Shown here one piece after another: positions 1 through 7,762 of a stretch of DNA of 64,000 nt. Every line of letters begins with the position of its first letter. The stretch's first letter is position 1. The translations under genes and the position numbers were made by a program. The stretch covers positions 95,765 to 159,764 of the forward strand of contig CAJOGC010000001.1 of the NCBI GenBank assembly GCA_905234185.1, written 5' to 3'. This DNA is from an uncultured Alphaproteobacteria bacterium (GTDB lineage Bacteria; Pseudomonadota; Alphaproteobacteria; Rs-D84). Below the pieces are notes generated by a model. That model did no database searches and had not been told where the DNA came from. It saw only the letters and a list, made by a program, of their open reading frames with translations.

Positions 1-1051
1 GCACCAATGTATCAGATACAAGGTTTGTCACATCCATTGTTGTTGCAACCCGTCCAAATTTCTGGCCGGCCGGCGCACTGTGCAACGGTATATAGTGGAA
101 CGGTGTCATTATTTCTTTTTCACGCATAAAAGAAATAAATTTGGTTCGTGTTTCTAAATCATTGAATAAGATATAAAACATATGTGCATTATTTGTGCAA
201 TCATCTGGGATAATCGGCAAACGAATTTTTCCCGCATTGGCAAATGGTGTGAATGCATCATAATATTTTTTCCAAATGCTAATTCTCTTTGCTTGAACTT
301 TATCCGCCACTTCCAACATAGAATAAAGGTATGCGCCAATAATATCAGACGGCAAATAACTTGACCCCTTATCTACCCAGGTATATTTATCAACCTGGCC
401 ACGAAAGAACTTGCTGCGATTTGTACCTTTTTCACGAATAATTTCGGCACGTTCCGCAAATTCAGTATTGTTTGTGACGAACAAGCCGCCTTCGCCAGAC
501 ATAATATTTTTTGTTTCGTGGAATGAAAAGCACCCCATATCACCAATGGTTCCCAGTGCTTTGCCCTTATAAGACGACGCGAATGCCTGGGCGGCGTCTT
601 CGATAACAAGCAAATTATGACGCTGCGCGATTTCCATAATAGTATCCATTTCACACGCAACCCCCGCATAGTGCACCGGAACAATTGCGCGTGTTTTATC
701 GGTAATCGCGCCCTCAATTAATTTTTCATCAATATTTAATGTGTCCGGACGAATATCAACAAATACCGGTTTTGCGCCCGCCAGAACAAAAGCATTTGCC
801 GTTGAACAAAATGTAAATGACGGCATTATAACTTCGTCACCAGGTTCAAGGTTCGCGCAAATCGCCGCCAATTCCAACGCCGCCGTTCCAGAATGCACCA
901 ACAACGCCGTATCCACATGCATTTTTTCCCGCAACCAATTGTGACAAAGCTTTGTATATTTGCCATCCCCGGAAACATGTCCGGTTGCAAAAGAATCGAT
1001 AATATATTCAATCGTTTTATCATTATGTGTTGGTACATTGAAATTTATCAT
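1..1051 (-). CDS. wecE: dTDP-4-amino-4,6-dideoxygalactose transaminase, WecE/RffA-like (3' end beyond window)
   Basis: A PLP-dependent DegT/DnrJ/EryC1 sugar aminotransferase that should convert dTDP-4-keto-6-deoxyglucose to dTDP-4-amino-4,6-dideoxygalactose, a nucleotide sugar for surface polysaccharide. Translating the minus strand from the ATG at 1051 gives about 350 residues that match Escherichia coli WecE almost block by block: a GDEVIMPSFTF stretch near residue 75, VPVHYAGVACEMDT near 120, the lysine-bearing FSFHETKN segment near 175, then EKGTNRSKFFRGQVDKYTW. WecE is about 376 residues, so roughly 25 C-terminal residues lie beyond position 1. It is the third gene of an operon read leftwards, 21 bp after the WbsX-like gene. 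Family assignment is firm; the exact substrate is inferred from similarity. Confidence 0.88.
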   Translation of the reverse strand, partial: MINFNVPTHNDKTIEYIIDSFATGHVSGDGKYTKLCHNWLREKMHVDTALLVHSGTAALELAAICANLEPGDEVIMPSFTFCSTANAFVLAGAKPVFVDIRPDTLNIDEKLIEGAITDKTRAIVPVHYAGVACEMDTIMEIAQRHNLLVIEDAAQAFASSYKGKALGTIGDMGCFSFHETKNIMSGEGGLFVTNNTEFAERAEIIREKGTNRSKFFRGQVDKYTWVDKGSSYLPSDIIGAYLYSMLEVADKVQAKRISIWKKYYDAFTPFANAGKIRLPIIPDDCTNNAHMFYILFNDLETRTKFISFMREKEIMTPFHYIPLHSAPAGQKFGRVATTMDVTNLVSDTLV

Positions 1052-1072
1052 GATGCCATCCTTGCTATTATG

Positions 1073-2332
1073 CTATAAGTTTTCCAAACATTGTTTTGTT
1101 AATTCAAGATTTTTATATCCGTAACGCGTTGTTGGTTCTAAAACGGCACCTTCGCCCCATTCGTTCCATGCGTTAACATAGATATACTGTTGATTTTGTG
1201 GATTGTTTTCGCGGGTCCATTTTATAACACCGTTTAACCATTGTTTATATTCATCACCAGAAATATCGATACAATTACCATTGGAATACGCCTTGCGCGG
1301 GGTATTGTCCCAAGACGGAAATACAGCTTTGAATAGGGTATAATTTGGTTTTGTCATATACAGAGCATCGTTAATGAACCGCGTTAAACTTGAAACGGTG
1401 AATGTCGCTGTTGTTGAAATTTTCAATTTATCAACAATATCCGTCATACCACCCAATCCATGTGGCGGAAATTCAATAATGCCACGGAATCCATATTCCA
1501 CCGGTTTGTCAAAATTAAATGCATTGCTGGCCATAAACCAAAAACCATCAAACCCATTTTTTCGCGCCAATGTATCAAGCGTGTCTAAAAATGACCTTAT
1601 CTTTTCCACTGGAAACATTGCCGGACGGTAAATCATCAATATTGGTTTATTATCAATCTTTTCATATCGGCTATCTTTTATAAACGGCAAAATGTCGGCA
1701 AAGAATTTTTCTGCATCACCATCTTGCAACTTTTGTTCCAAAATTAGTTCTTGGTTCCCACCGTCCCAAAGTCGTGACCAATTTTCATTCGCCCAACACA
1801 AATGGAACGGCATATCAATGTCCGATTTCAGAAAGTTATCCAGTGGTTTTTCCAAAACGCGTTTCCCGGAAAACCAGTAATAGTAAAAACACCATCCATA
1901 AACACCATACATTTTTGCCAATTCCGCTTGGCGACGCATAACATTTATGTCCAACAAATTATAAAATCCTAAATCATATGGTATTTTGGGCTGAACATGT
2001 CCAACAAATTGTGGGGTTGCGGCCGCAACATTTGTCCATTCGGTAAAACCACGACCATGTGCCGCATCGTTTTCAGGTATGGCATGAAACTGGGTTAAAT
2101 AGTATGCAAATATTTTCGGTGTATTTGATTTGCGTTTAAATGGTTTATTTGTAATCGGAACAAACAAAGATTTGTTATTATGTAAATCATCAATCCATTT
2201 GGAATATGCCAACGCCATATAGCGCGGTTGAATTACACGACGCGCACGATGCCTGGACTTTTTCCCAGGAATAAATTCACATAATATTTTCAATATCTTG
2301 TATGCCACAAAATTCATACTTTTTATTTCCAT
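1073..2332 (-). CDS. WbsX-like glycosyltransferase / GH99-like domain protein
   Basis: A 419-residue protein with the features of the WbsX family (glycosyltransferase WbsX, GH99-like fold) common in O-antigen and capsule loci. After about 50 basic residues come KIFAYYLTQFHAIPEND, RGFTEWTNVA, a YGWCFYYYWFSG segment and FHLCWANENWSRLWDG, which are family hallmarks, with a C-terminal YVNAWNEWGEGAVLEP motif. No signal peptide or membrane segment is visible, so it is probably cytoplasmic. Its start overlaps the 3' end of the upstream GT2 gene by 10 bp, and an alternative ATG at 2317 has a weak GGA upstream. It likely acts with the neighbouring GT2 and WecE-like proteins in assembling one glycan; acceptor and sugar are unknown. 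Confidence 0.78.
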   Translation of the reverse strand: MEIKSMNFVAYKILKILCEFIPGKKSRHRARRVIQPRYMALAYSKWIDDLHNNKSLFVPITNKPFKRKSNTPKIFAYYLTQFHAIPENDAAHGRGFTEWTNVAAATPQFVGHVQPKIPYDLGFYNLLDINVMRRQAELAKMYGVYGWCFYYYWFSGKRVLEKPLDNFLKSDIDMPFHLCWANENWSRLWDGGNQELILEQKLQDGDAEKFFADILPFIKDSRYEKIDNKPILMIYRPAMFPVEKIRSFLDTLDTLARKNGFDGFWFMASNAFNFDKPVEYGFRGIIEFPPHGLGGMTDIVDKLKISTTATFTVSSLTRFINDALYMTKPNYTLFKAVFPSWDNTPRKAYSNGNCIDISGDEYKQWLNGVIKWTRENNPQNQQYIYVNAWNEWGEGAVLEPTTRYGYKNLELTKQCLENL

Positions 2333-3177
2333 TTAATTTTGAAAAGCGGAATAAACTCGAACAAAAACACCGTGTTATGCTTGATTTTCAATATCGGAAT
2401 TATTCCGAAAAGACGCAGACGAAACCGCGTTCCCGGCAGCATCGTTTTTTCCGCCCAGCGACGATATTCCGGATATTTGCACGATAATTCCATACGAATA
2501 TTCGCAGCGGCTTCTTCGCGGGCATCATTCATACGTTGTGATGTATTGTCGCCATCCCAACGATAATGAACCAGAACCTCTTGCAAATTATGAAAATGCG
2601 TCACATCCATTAAACGCGCCCACAAACGATAATCTTCGGCGGGGGTATAAAATTCTTCATATTCGATATTATTATCAACCAAAACAGATTTTCGTATCAT
2701 AGATGCCGTATGTAAAACAAAACAATTTTCCGTCAAATAAACACGAATCTGGGAATCATATTCCGGGGTTTGACATATATTGTTGTCGGTTCCGAAATAT
2801 TGCAGCCAGCCGGACACAACACCTATATGCGGATTTGCGTCCAGATAATCTACTTCCTTTTGTAATCTTTGTGGCATGGAAATATCATCATGATCAAAAA
2901 TTGCCAAATATTCCCCGTGGGCCATTTTCAACAATTTATTGCGCGACGGTGTAATACCCATGTTTTTATCATTTTTAGAATATTTAACGCGTTTGTCGCG
3001 TTTGGCATATTCCAAAACAATTTTTTCAATTTCTGTATTATCTGGTGAATCATTAAGAATCAAAAACTCAAAATCAGTAAATGTTTGATTCAGTATAGAT
3101 TCTATCATTTCGCGCAAATGCGCCGGATTTGTATTATAAATCGGCGTTAAAACAGATACCCGTGGATTTTTTTGCAT
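2323..3177 (-). CDS. Family 2 glycosyltransferase
   Basis: A 284-residue GT-A fold glycosyltransferase. The N-terminus VSVLTPIYNTNPAHLREMI, the acidic ILNDSPDNT strand and the DHDD metal/nucleotide-sugar motif near residue 95 (LAIFDHDDISMP) are typical of GT2. The C-terminal 40 residues are hydrophobic and basic (ILKIKHNTVFLFEF), suggesting membrane association. An AGGGA Shine-Dalgarno lies six bases before the ATG. It is the first gene of the GT2-WbsX-wecE operon, with a promoter at 3209-3237. Donor and acceptor cannot be read from sequence. Confidence 0.85.
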   Translation of the reverse strand: MQKNPRVSVLTPIYNTNPAHLREMIESILNQTFTDFEFLILNDSPDNTEIEKIVLEYAKRDKRVKYSKNDKNMGITPSRNKLLKMAHGEYLAIFDHDDISMPQRLQKEVDYLDANPHIGVVSGWLQYFGTDNNICQTPEYDSQIRVYLTENCFVLHTASMIRKSVLVDNNIEYEEFYTPAEDYRLWARLMDVTHFHNLQEVLVHYRWDGDNTSQRMNDAREEAAANIRMELSCKYPEYRRWAEKTMLPGTRFRLRLFGIIPILKIKHNTVFLFEFIPLFKIKWK

Positions 3178-3208
3178 AACATATCCCTATTGTTGAAACA
3201 CAGGTCAT

Positions 3209-3237
3209 ATTGTAATCAAAATTTTCCCGATTTTCAA
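3209..3237 (-). promoter_or_regulatory. Promoter of the GT2-WbsX-wecE operon
   Basis: On the minus strand TTGAAA (3232-3237) and TACAAT (3209-3214) are separated by 17 bp, about 32 bp before the GT2 start codon. Read from sequence only. Confidence 0.5.
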
Positions 3238-3269
3238 GCAACAAAGGGATTTTCACCAAACAGATTGGC

Positions 3270-3800
3270 CTAAGATATTTTATCCAAGGTCTTTGTAGTC
3301 AACAAATCCGCAAAAAGTTTATTTGCATAGCCCCACGCATCCTTTATATCCACATGTTTCCAGTCTTTAAAATTCAAATTATCAGATATAATTTTGATGG
3401 ATTTTATATTTGGAAACAAACATGCCAATGTGTACAGTTCCATGTCAAAAACGCCTGTGTGCTGTGTATTTTCCACAAAATCGTTTGATGTATAGCATTT
3501 AACTTTTGATTTTGGGTCCACTATGTGTATTTTTTCGGGGAACTTAACCGATGGAAATTCACGATGCGATTCACCGACACTTACCACAGTTCCGATCGGA
3601 AATTCGTTAGAACCAACATATCCGATATTGAAAAATCGATCATTTGCAGTAAATTTACCATTTAATAATAATGGCGACAATGTTCTAAGCACCGCAGGCC
3701 CCCCAATGCCCAGCACAATTATCTCTGTTTCGTTTTCGACTTCTTTTGGGATTCTGACATTATCGGCTTCTTGTTTATCAGCAACAAGGATATAGTTCAT
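3270..3800 (-). CDS. Nucleosidase / purine nucleoside phosphorylase-like protein (compact)
   Basis: A 176-residue protein resembling the PNP/UDP family, to which MTA/SAH nucleosidase belongs. Matching features are an N-terminal EIIVLGIGGPA strand-loop, FFNIGYVGS (compare the NxGxAG motif), CYTSNDFVENT (compare the TGDSF region), VFDMELYTLA (compare the EMEgAA substrate-binding motif) and IKIISDN (compare the catalytic vISD motif). It is some 50 residues shorter than typical nucleosidases, so substrate and activity are uncertain. The start at 3800 is chosen because AAAGGAGA lies six bases before it; an upstream in-frame ATG at 3839 has no ribosome site. A weak TATACT -10 lies at 3822-3827. It stands alone between the glycan operon and a divergent RNA gene. 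Confidence 0.55.
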   Translation of the reverse strand: MNYILVADKQEADNVRIPKEVENETEIIVLGIGGPAVLRTLSPLLLNGKFTANDRFFNIGYVGSNEFPIGTVVSVGESHREFPSVKFPEKIHIVDPKSKVKCYTSNDFVENTQHTGVFDMELYTLACLFPNIKSIKIISDNLNFKDWKHVDIKDAWGYANKLFADLLTTKTLDKIS

Positions 3801-3866
3801 ATACAATCTCCTTTTGGTATTAGTATAATGTAAGAACACAAGATAGCGAACAAAAAATCTGTTCTA

Positions 3867-3894
3867 TTGCAATTATTTATAAAAAGATTATAAT
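3867..3894 (+). promoter_or_regulatory. Strong promoter for the structured RNA
   Basis: TTGCAA (3867-3872), a 16-bp spacer and a perfect TATAAT (3889-3894), the same layout as the tRNA promoters in this window. Transcription should begin near 3901. Confidence 0.7.
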
Positions 3895-3900
3895 ACGACA

Positions 3901-4096
3901 AGAATCCAAGAGATTGGGTTCGGGGCCGTAGCAAGCCTTAATCAATGCGGTGCAAAAGCATCGTAATCTGATGTTTTCGGTGCTTATGCATCGTTATCAA
4001 CCCTGGCCCTCGGTCGGGGAGCCGTCATTGACGGGATCTTTCATTGATTAAATTGCTACCTCCCCGGCCACCAATTTTCTTGGTGGTCTAATTTTT
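3901..4096 (+). ncRNA. Structured RNA of unidentified family (6S-like RNA not excluded)
   Basis: A stretch of about 196 nt with its own promoter and terminator and no convincing reading frame. Ends pair: GTAGCAA (3928-3934) with TTGCTAC (4053-4059), extended outward by GGGG (3922-3925) with CCCC (4062-4065) and inward by a perfect 10-bp helix, 3938-3947 with 4042-4051. Inside are two tandem hairpins with identical stems, CGGTGC/GCATCG, at 3948-3963 (loop AAAA) and 3978-3993 (loop TTAT); a GGC..GCC hairpin at 4005-4023; and CCGTC-ATT-GACGG at 4022-4034, which competes with the previous one for three bases. Promoter strength and a closing stem would suit 6S RNA, but 6S is usually one long bulged rod, whereas this is multibranched. 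No tmRNA, RNase P or SRP RNA signature was found. Confidence 0.6.
4066..4096 (+). terminator. Intrinsic terminator of the structured RNA
   Basis: CCACCAA (4068-4074), loop TTTTC, TTGGTGG (4080-4086), extended by two outer pairs, followed by TAATTTTT. Its 5' arm overlaps the closing stem of the RNA. Confidence 0.75.
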
Positions 4097-4181
4097 CAAC
4101 TAAGCGGGGTATAAAATGACAACCAAAAACAAACCAACCACTGGAATTGTCTACTTGATAGGCATTACCTGCGCCCGGCAA

Positions 4182-4208
4182 AACAAAAACCGACCGTTTC
4201 GGTCGGTT
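4182..4208 (-). terminator. Terminator after the tRNA-Gly/tRNA-Tyr unit
   Basis: ACCGACCG (4189-4196) pairs with CGGTCGGT (4200-4207) around a TTT loop. On the minus strand a T-rich run follows directly, nine bases after the CCA end of tRNA-Tyr. Confidence 0.7.
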
Positions 4209-4215
4209 TGTGTTT

Positions 4216-4301
4216 TGGTGGGTGCGGGTGGATTCGGACCACCTCAGGCATAGCCAACAGATTTACAGTCTGCCCCGGCTCTCCAACTCCGGCGCGCACC
4301 C
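4216..4301 (-). tRNA. tRNA-Tyr (anticodon GTA)
   Basis: The minus strand folds as an 86-nt class II tRNA: acceptor GGGTGCG/CGCACCC, anticodon arm GCAGACTGTAAATCTGT with GTA in the loop, a long variable arm, T-arm GGTGGTCCGAATCCACC and an encoded CCA (4216-4218). It follows tRNA-Gly in one transcript, an arrangement also seen in other proteobacteria. Confidence 0.95.
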
Positions 4302-4322
4302 AGAACTTTAACTTTTGGCCTG

Positions 4323-4353
4323 CCACCCGAAGCATCACAGATGCGAAGGGTGG
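4323..4353. repeat. Short palindrome abutting the CCA end of tRNA-Gly
   Basis: CCACCC (4323-4328) and GGGTGG (4348-4353) enclose a second stem GCATC/GATGC with CGAAG flanks. The right arm is shared with the encoded CCA of tRNA-Gly. It is one of four related palindromes in the window; see 19604, 22069 and 60211. Confidence 0.55.
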
Positions 4354-4425
4354 TGCGGGCAGCGGGACTCGAACCCGCACATCAAGCTTGGAAGGCTTGC
4401 GTACTAGCCCTTGTACTATGCCCGC
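4351..4425 (-). tRNA. tRNA-Gly (anticodon TCC)
   Basis: A minus-strand cloverleaf: acceptor GCGGGCA/TGCCCGC, anticodon arm GCAAGCCTTCCAAGCTTG with TCC, T-arm GCGGGTTCGAGTCCCGC and encoded CCA at 4351-4353. A promoter lies at 4446-4473. Confidence 0.95.
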
Positions 4426-4445
4426 GACAAATCGTAAGCGAACCG

Positions 4446-4473
4446 ATTATATCTTAATCAGCAAGAAAATCAA
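4446..4473 (-). promoter_or_regulatory. Promoter of tRNA-Gly/tRNA-Tyr
   Basis: Minus strand TTGATT (4468-4473), 16-bp spacer, TATAAT (4446-4451), about 20 bp before mature tRNA-Gly. Confidence 0.65.
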
Positions 4474-4487
4474 GTAATTATTCCGCC

Positions 4488-5135
4488 CTATTTCATTGGG
4501 GGAAAACACATGCCACCCGTCTTTGGGCAACACGCAAACCCATCATTTCCCAAATCCTTGAAAGTTTCACCCGTACAACAACCAAACCGATTGGGTTTCG
4601 TTCCGTCGCCACAAAGCCCCGCCGCCAAATTCGCGTCATATTCTGCGGCCCATTCTTCATCGGTCTGTGTTGCCGGTTCGGCCGGCGCCATTGCCACGGG
4701 CTTTTCTGTACAGTCCATATCATACACACCACGCATAGATGCCAATGCATCAGATTTAGATTCGTCATTTGCTGCCGCCATTTTGGCAATTTCGGAATTA
4801 AGTTTTTCACAATTTGATTTTTTATTCGCAAAATATTCACTTAAAGCATCTGATGTTGTTATTGGCTCTGTATTTTTAACAATAACAGGAATATTTCGCG
4901 CAACCGTTCGACGTCCGGATGATTTTGGCACACAATTCGCGCGATAATACACCTGAAATTGCTTTAATTTTTCTGCATTTACATCGTCAATGTTTTCCAT
5001 TGCCGACAAAGCATCCATATCAAATTTTATTTCGGCACATGTTTTGCGCGCTGTCAAATTCTGGACGGTATTATCGTCGGCAAACGCCGCCCCAACACAC
5101 ACGAGGCCCCCAAAAATCAACGCTGGCAATTTCAT
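4488..5135 (-). CDS. Secreted cysteine-rich protein of unknown function
   Basis: About 215 residues starting MKLPALIFGGLVCVGAAFADD, a clear signal peptide with an AFA-type cleavage site, so the mature protein is periplasmic or surface exposed. The middle is charged and probably helical. The last 45 residues are cysteine- and glycine-rich, with the pattern LCGDG, FGCCTGETF, FACCPKTG, GMCFPP, which looks like a small disulfide-stabilised module. I do not recognise a family. The longer ATG at 5147 would add MGAD and spoil the signal peptide start, so 5135 is preferred. It follows the 5150-5731 gene closely and probably shares its transcript. Confidence 0.65.
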   Translation of the reverse strand: MKLPALIFGGLVCVGAAFADDNTVQNLTARKTCAEIKFDMDALSAMENIDDVNAEKLKQFQVYYRANCVPKSSGRRTVARNIPVIVKNTEPITTSDALSEYFANKKSNCEKLNSEIAKMAAANDESKSDALASMRGVYDMDCTEKPVAMAPAEPATQTDEEWAAEYDANLAAGLCGDGTKPNRFGCCTGETFKDLGNDGFACCPKTGGMCFPPMK

Positions 5136-5149
5136 ATCCGCCCCCAATT

Positions 5150-5731
5150 TTATTCATTAATAATTTGTTCGACCTGCAATATAAAATCAATTGCCGGATC
5201 TGTTAATTTTTTTGCTTTCTCGAAAATCTCTTCGGCTGCCGCCTGCATATGCAGACGCTTATAAGTTTCGACAACATCGATTGTTTCTTGGTGACTAAAA
5301 TTATCATCTTCGATTGCACGTGCAATATCCAGTTCTTGCCCCGCCAAATCGACATACGCCGCGCTGTTTTCTGGACATCCGCGTTCCGCGACCGACGCAT
5401 ACACCTTTGCGCGGCCAATCCGATCATCTACATTATCTGACGCCACCGGCAAATGTCCCAACAACAACCTTTCTATTTCCAAGCACACGCGTTGTGGTTC
5501 ATCAACATAGGCTTGCTCTGTATCTAATTGCGCATTCGCAACACCATCCGGACAAACAGTATTCACCGGTCTGTTAACAGCCAAACCGACAAAGAACCCA
5601 CAGAAAAACAGACCAACCAACGCAACAATGCCCCAAAAACGTTGCCGGCGATTATGCACAACCACCGCACGCGTCATTGCGACCGCCATTTTTGTATTTT
5701 GTGTTTTTGTTTTTCTGGTCTGTTTTTTCAT
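5150..5731 (-). CDS. Single-pass inner-membrane protein of unknown function
   Basis: A 193-residue protein with a very basic N-terminus (KKQTRKTKTQNTK), one membrane helix at about residues 34-53 (WGIVALVGLFFCGFFVGLAV) and a mostly helical soluble part, probably periplasmic (N-in topology by the positive-inside rule). The soluble part has several short amphipathic helices (CLEIERLLLGH, YVDLAGQELDIARAIE, YKRLHMQAAAEEIFEKAKK), loosely like a TPR-type array, but no repeat consensus is convincing. It lies 44 bp after lolD and directly before the secreted cysteine-rich gene, so it may be an envelope protein co-transcribed with the lol genes. Function unknown. Confidence 0.65.
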   Translation of the reverse strand: MKKQTRKTKTQNTKMAVAMTRAVVVHNRRQRFWGIVALVGLFFCGFFVGLAVNRPVNTVCPDGVANAQLDTEQAYVDEPQRVCLEIERLLLGHLPVASDNVDDRIGRAKVYASVAERGCPENSAAYVDLAGQELDIARAIEDDNFSHQETIDVVETYKRLHMQAAAEEIFEKAKKLTDPAIDFILQVEQIINE

Positions 5732-5775
5732 TTTCTCTCTCCTCTGGGCTCTTAAACTTATATTATCTATTTTAA

Positions 5776-6486
5776 CTATTTTACAATACCGTTTGCAATA
5801 GTAATTTTTTTATCGGCACGATTTGCCAATCCCATATCGTGCGTCACAAACAGCATCGCCATATTATTTTTACGCACCAGTGTTAATAACTGGTCAAATA
5901 CCGCTGTGGCATGCGCCGGATCCAAACTTCCCGTTGGTTCATCTGCCAATAATATTTCGGGTTCATTCGCCAAAGCGCGCGCGACCGCGGTGCGTTGCTG
6001 TTCCCCGCCGGACATTTCACCGGGTAAATGTTCCGCACGATGTGCAACACCCGCCGCACGCAGTAATTTTATTGCACGTTTTTGTGCATCTTCCTCTGCT
6101 ACACCATTTGCCAGCATCGGCAACACAACATTTTCAACCGCCGTAAAGTCCGACAGCAAATTATGCCGCTGATATACAAATCCTATCTTTTTACGACGAA
6201 TTATTGTACGGGAATCTTCACTCATTTTTTGAACAGGCGTTCCGGCGATAATAATACTGCCCGATGTTGGCTTATCCAACAATCCAACACATTGCAACAA
6301 TGTCGATTTACCCGAACCCGACGGTCCAACCAGCGCAATTATTTCCCCGCGATGCAAATCAAACCCACCACCACGCAGAATATGCAACGGTTGGCCACCC
6401 TCTACAAAAGTCCGTTTAATATCACGCACCGACAAAACTACATCGCCGCGTTTCACCCGTGATAAAGAATTCAAAATACTTGCCAT
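5776..6486 (-). CDS. lolD: LolD, lipoprotein-releasing ABC transporter ATPase
   Basis: A 236-residue ABC ATPase powering release of outer-membrane lipoproteins from the inner membrane to the chaperone LolA. Walker A GPSGSGKST is at residues 54-62, the ABC signature MSGGEQQR at 158-165, Walker B ILLADEP at 178-184 followed by TGSLD, and a switch histidine in LFVTHDMG. The gene starts nine bases after lolC ends, the usual lolCD pairing, and belongs to the MacB/LolD exporter branch. A single LolC/E-type permease gene is visible, so the complex may be a homodimeric LolF-type or use a second permease elsewhere. Confidence 0.9.
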   Translation of the reverse strand: MASILNSLSRVKRGDVVLSVRDIKRTFVEGGQPLHILRGGGFDLHRGEIIALVGPSGSGKSTLLQCVGLLDKPTSGSIIIAGTPVQKMSEDSRTIIRRKKIGFVYQRHNLLSDFTAVENVVLPMLANGVAEEDAQKRAIKLLRAAGVAHRAEHLPGEMSGGEQQRTAVARALANEPEILLADEPTGSLDPAHATAVFDQLLTLVRKNNMAMLFVTHDMGLANRADKKITIANGIVK

Positions 6487-6495
6487 ATCACATTC

Positions 6496-7752
6496 CTATT
6501 CATTTCTTAATACATCAACCGGATCGGTATTCGCCGCTTTCCACGCCGGATACAGTGTTGCCAAAAACGCCAGCGCGATTGCCAACACAACAATTCCAAT
6601 GACCTGACTTGCCACTAATTTTGATGGCAATTCCGATAAATAATATAATTCCGCCGGAAATAAATCGCGCCCGGTCGCCCATTGAAAGAACTGACGAATT
6701 GGTTCAATATAAATCGCGACAATAATCCCAAAAATCATGCCAAAGAACGCACCAATAACACCTATACTGGTTCCCGATAAAATAAAGATTTTCATCATCG
6801 ATTTCCGCGACACACCAAAAGTACGCAGGACGGCAATATCTTTATTTTTATCCTTAACCAACATAACCAATGACGACACAATATTAAATGCTGCGACTAT
6901 TACTATTAATAAAAGAATAAGGAACATTACATTTGATTCCACCTGAAGCGCGCCAACAAATCCACGGTTTAAATCGCGCCAATCACGCACGACAAAACCA
7001 TCCGGCAACAATCGCACCAGCGCATCTAAAACCCGTGTTGTATCTTCGGGATTCTTAAGGAACAAATCAATATGCGTCACCGCGTCGCCGATATTTAAAT
7101 ACTTCTGTGCTGTTTCCAATGGCATAAAAATATAACCAGAATCATATTCGTACATTCCCATAAAGAACGATGCCATAACCGGATATGCCATAATTCGTGG
7201 CATTGTTCCAAACGGCGTGGGCGTTGCCCCATTCGCCGACACCAACGATATATTATCACCCATTGTCACATTTAACGCCCGTGTTAATGACGCCCCTGCA
7301 ACTAATTCGCCATCAGAAATCGCGTCCAACGGTTTTCCATAAATGCGCGCGCCGGTTCCCGACTTTGCCGCTAAGTCCGTCATACGAATACCGCGAATCA
7401 TTGCGCCTGTATTATTTCCATTTGCGGTCGCCATAACCTGACCTTCGGCAATCGGCACAATCGATGTTGTATGCGAACTGACAATCTTATTCTGTGCCAT
7501 TTTTTCAATAAGGAAATCATAGTCCTTTATCGCACCATCCTGGTGATACACAACAACATGACCGTTCATACCCACAATACGCGACAGTAATGTGTCATGA
7601 AACCCACCCATAACCGACATTACAACGATTAATGTTGCAACCCCCAGTGTAATACCAATCAACGACACCCACGAAACAACAGAACCAAAGCCCCGCTTTT
7701 TCATCGCCAGATACCGAAACGCTACTTTTTTTTCCAGTTTTGTAAACAACAT
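6496..7752 (-). CDS. lolC: LolC/LolE-type lipoprotein-releasing permease
   Basis: A 418-residue FtsX/MacB-like permease. Membrane helix 1 is at about 24-46 (FGSVVSWVSLIGITLGVATLIVVM), followed by a large periplasmic domain to about residue 265, then three helices at about 270-300, 320-350 and 378-402, which is the LolC/E topology. The N-terminal FRYLAMKKR and the C-terminal YPAWKAANTDPVDVLRNE are family hallmarks. It forms the membrane part of the LolCDE-type complex with LolD just downstream. It starts ten bases after the secretin-like lipoprotein gene, so production of a lipoprotein and its export machinery are transcriptionally linked. Confidence 0.9.
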   Translation of the reverse strand: MLFTKLEKKVAFRYLAMKKRGFGSVVSWVSLIGITLGVATLIVVMSVMGGFHDTLLSRIVGMNGHVVVYHQDGAIKDYDFLIEKMAQNKIVSSHTTSIVPIAEGQVMATANGNNTGAMIRGIRMTDLAAKSGTGARIYGKPLDAISDGELVAGASLTRALNVTMGDNISLVSANGATPTPFGTMPRIMAYPVMASFFMGMYEYDSGYIFMPLETAQKYLNIGDAVTHIDLFLKNPEDTTRVLDALVRLLPDGFVVRDWRDLNRGFVGALQVESNVMFLILLLIVIVAAFNIVSSLVMLVKDKNKDIAVLRTFGVSRKSMMKIFILSGTSIGVIGAFFGMIFGIIVAIYIEPIRQFFQWATGRDLFPAELYYLSELPSKLVASQVIGIVVLAIALAFLATLYPAWKAANTDPVDVLRNE

Positions 7753-7762
7753 CTTTCTATCC

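Noticed and set aside
4117-4255. Small plus-strand frame after the structured RNA, starting ATG ACA ACC AAA
   Set aside because: It runs through a terminator and the tRNA-Tyr gene in antisense and has no ribosome site.
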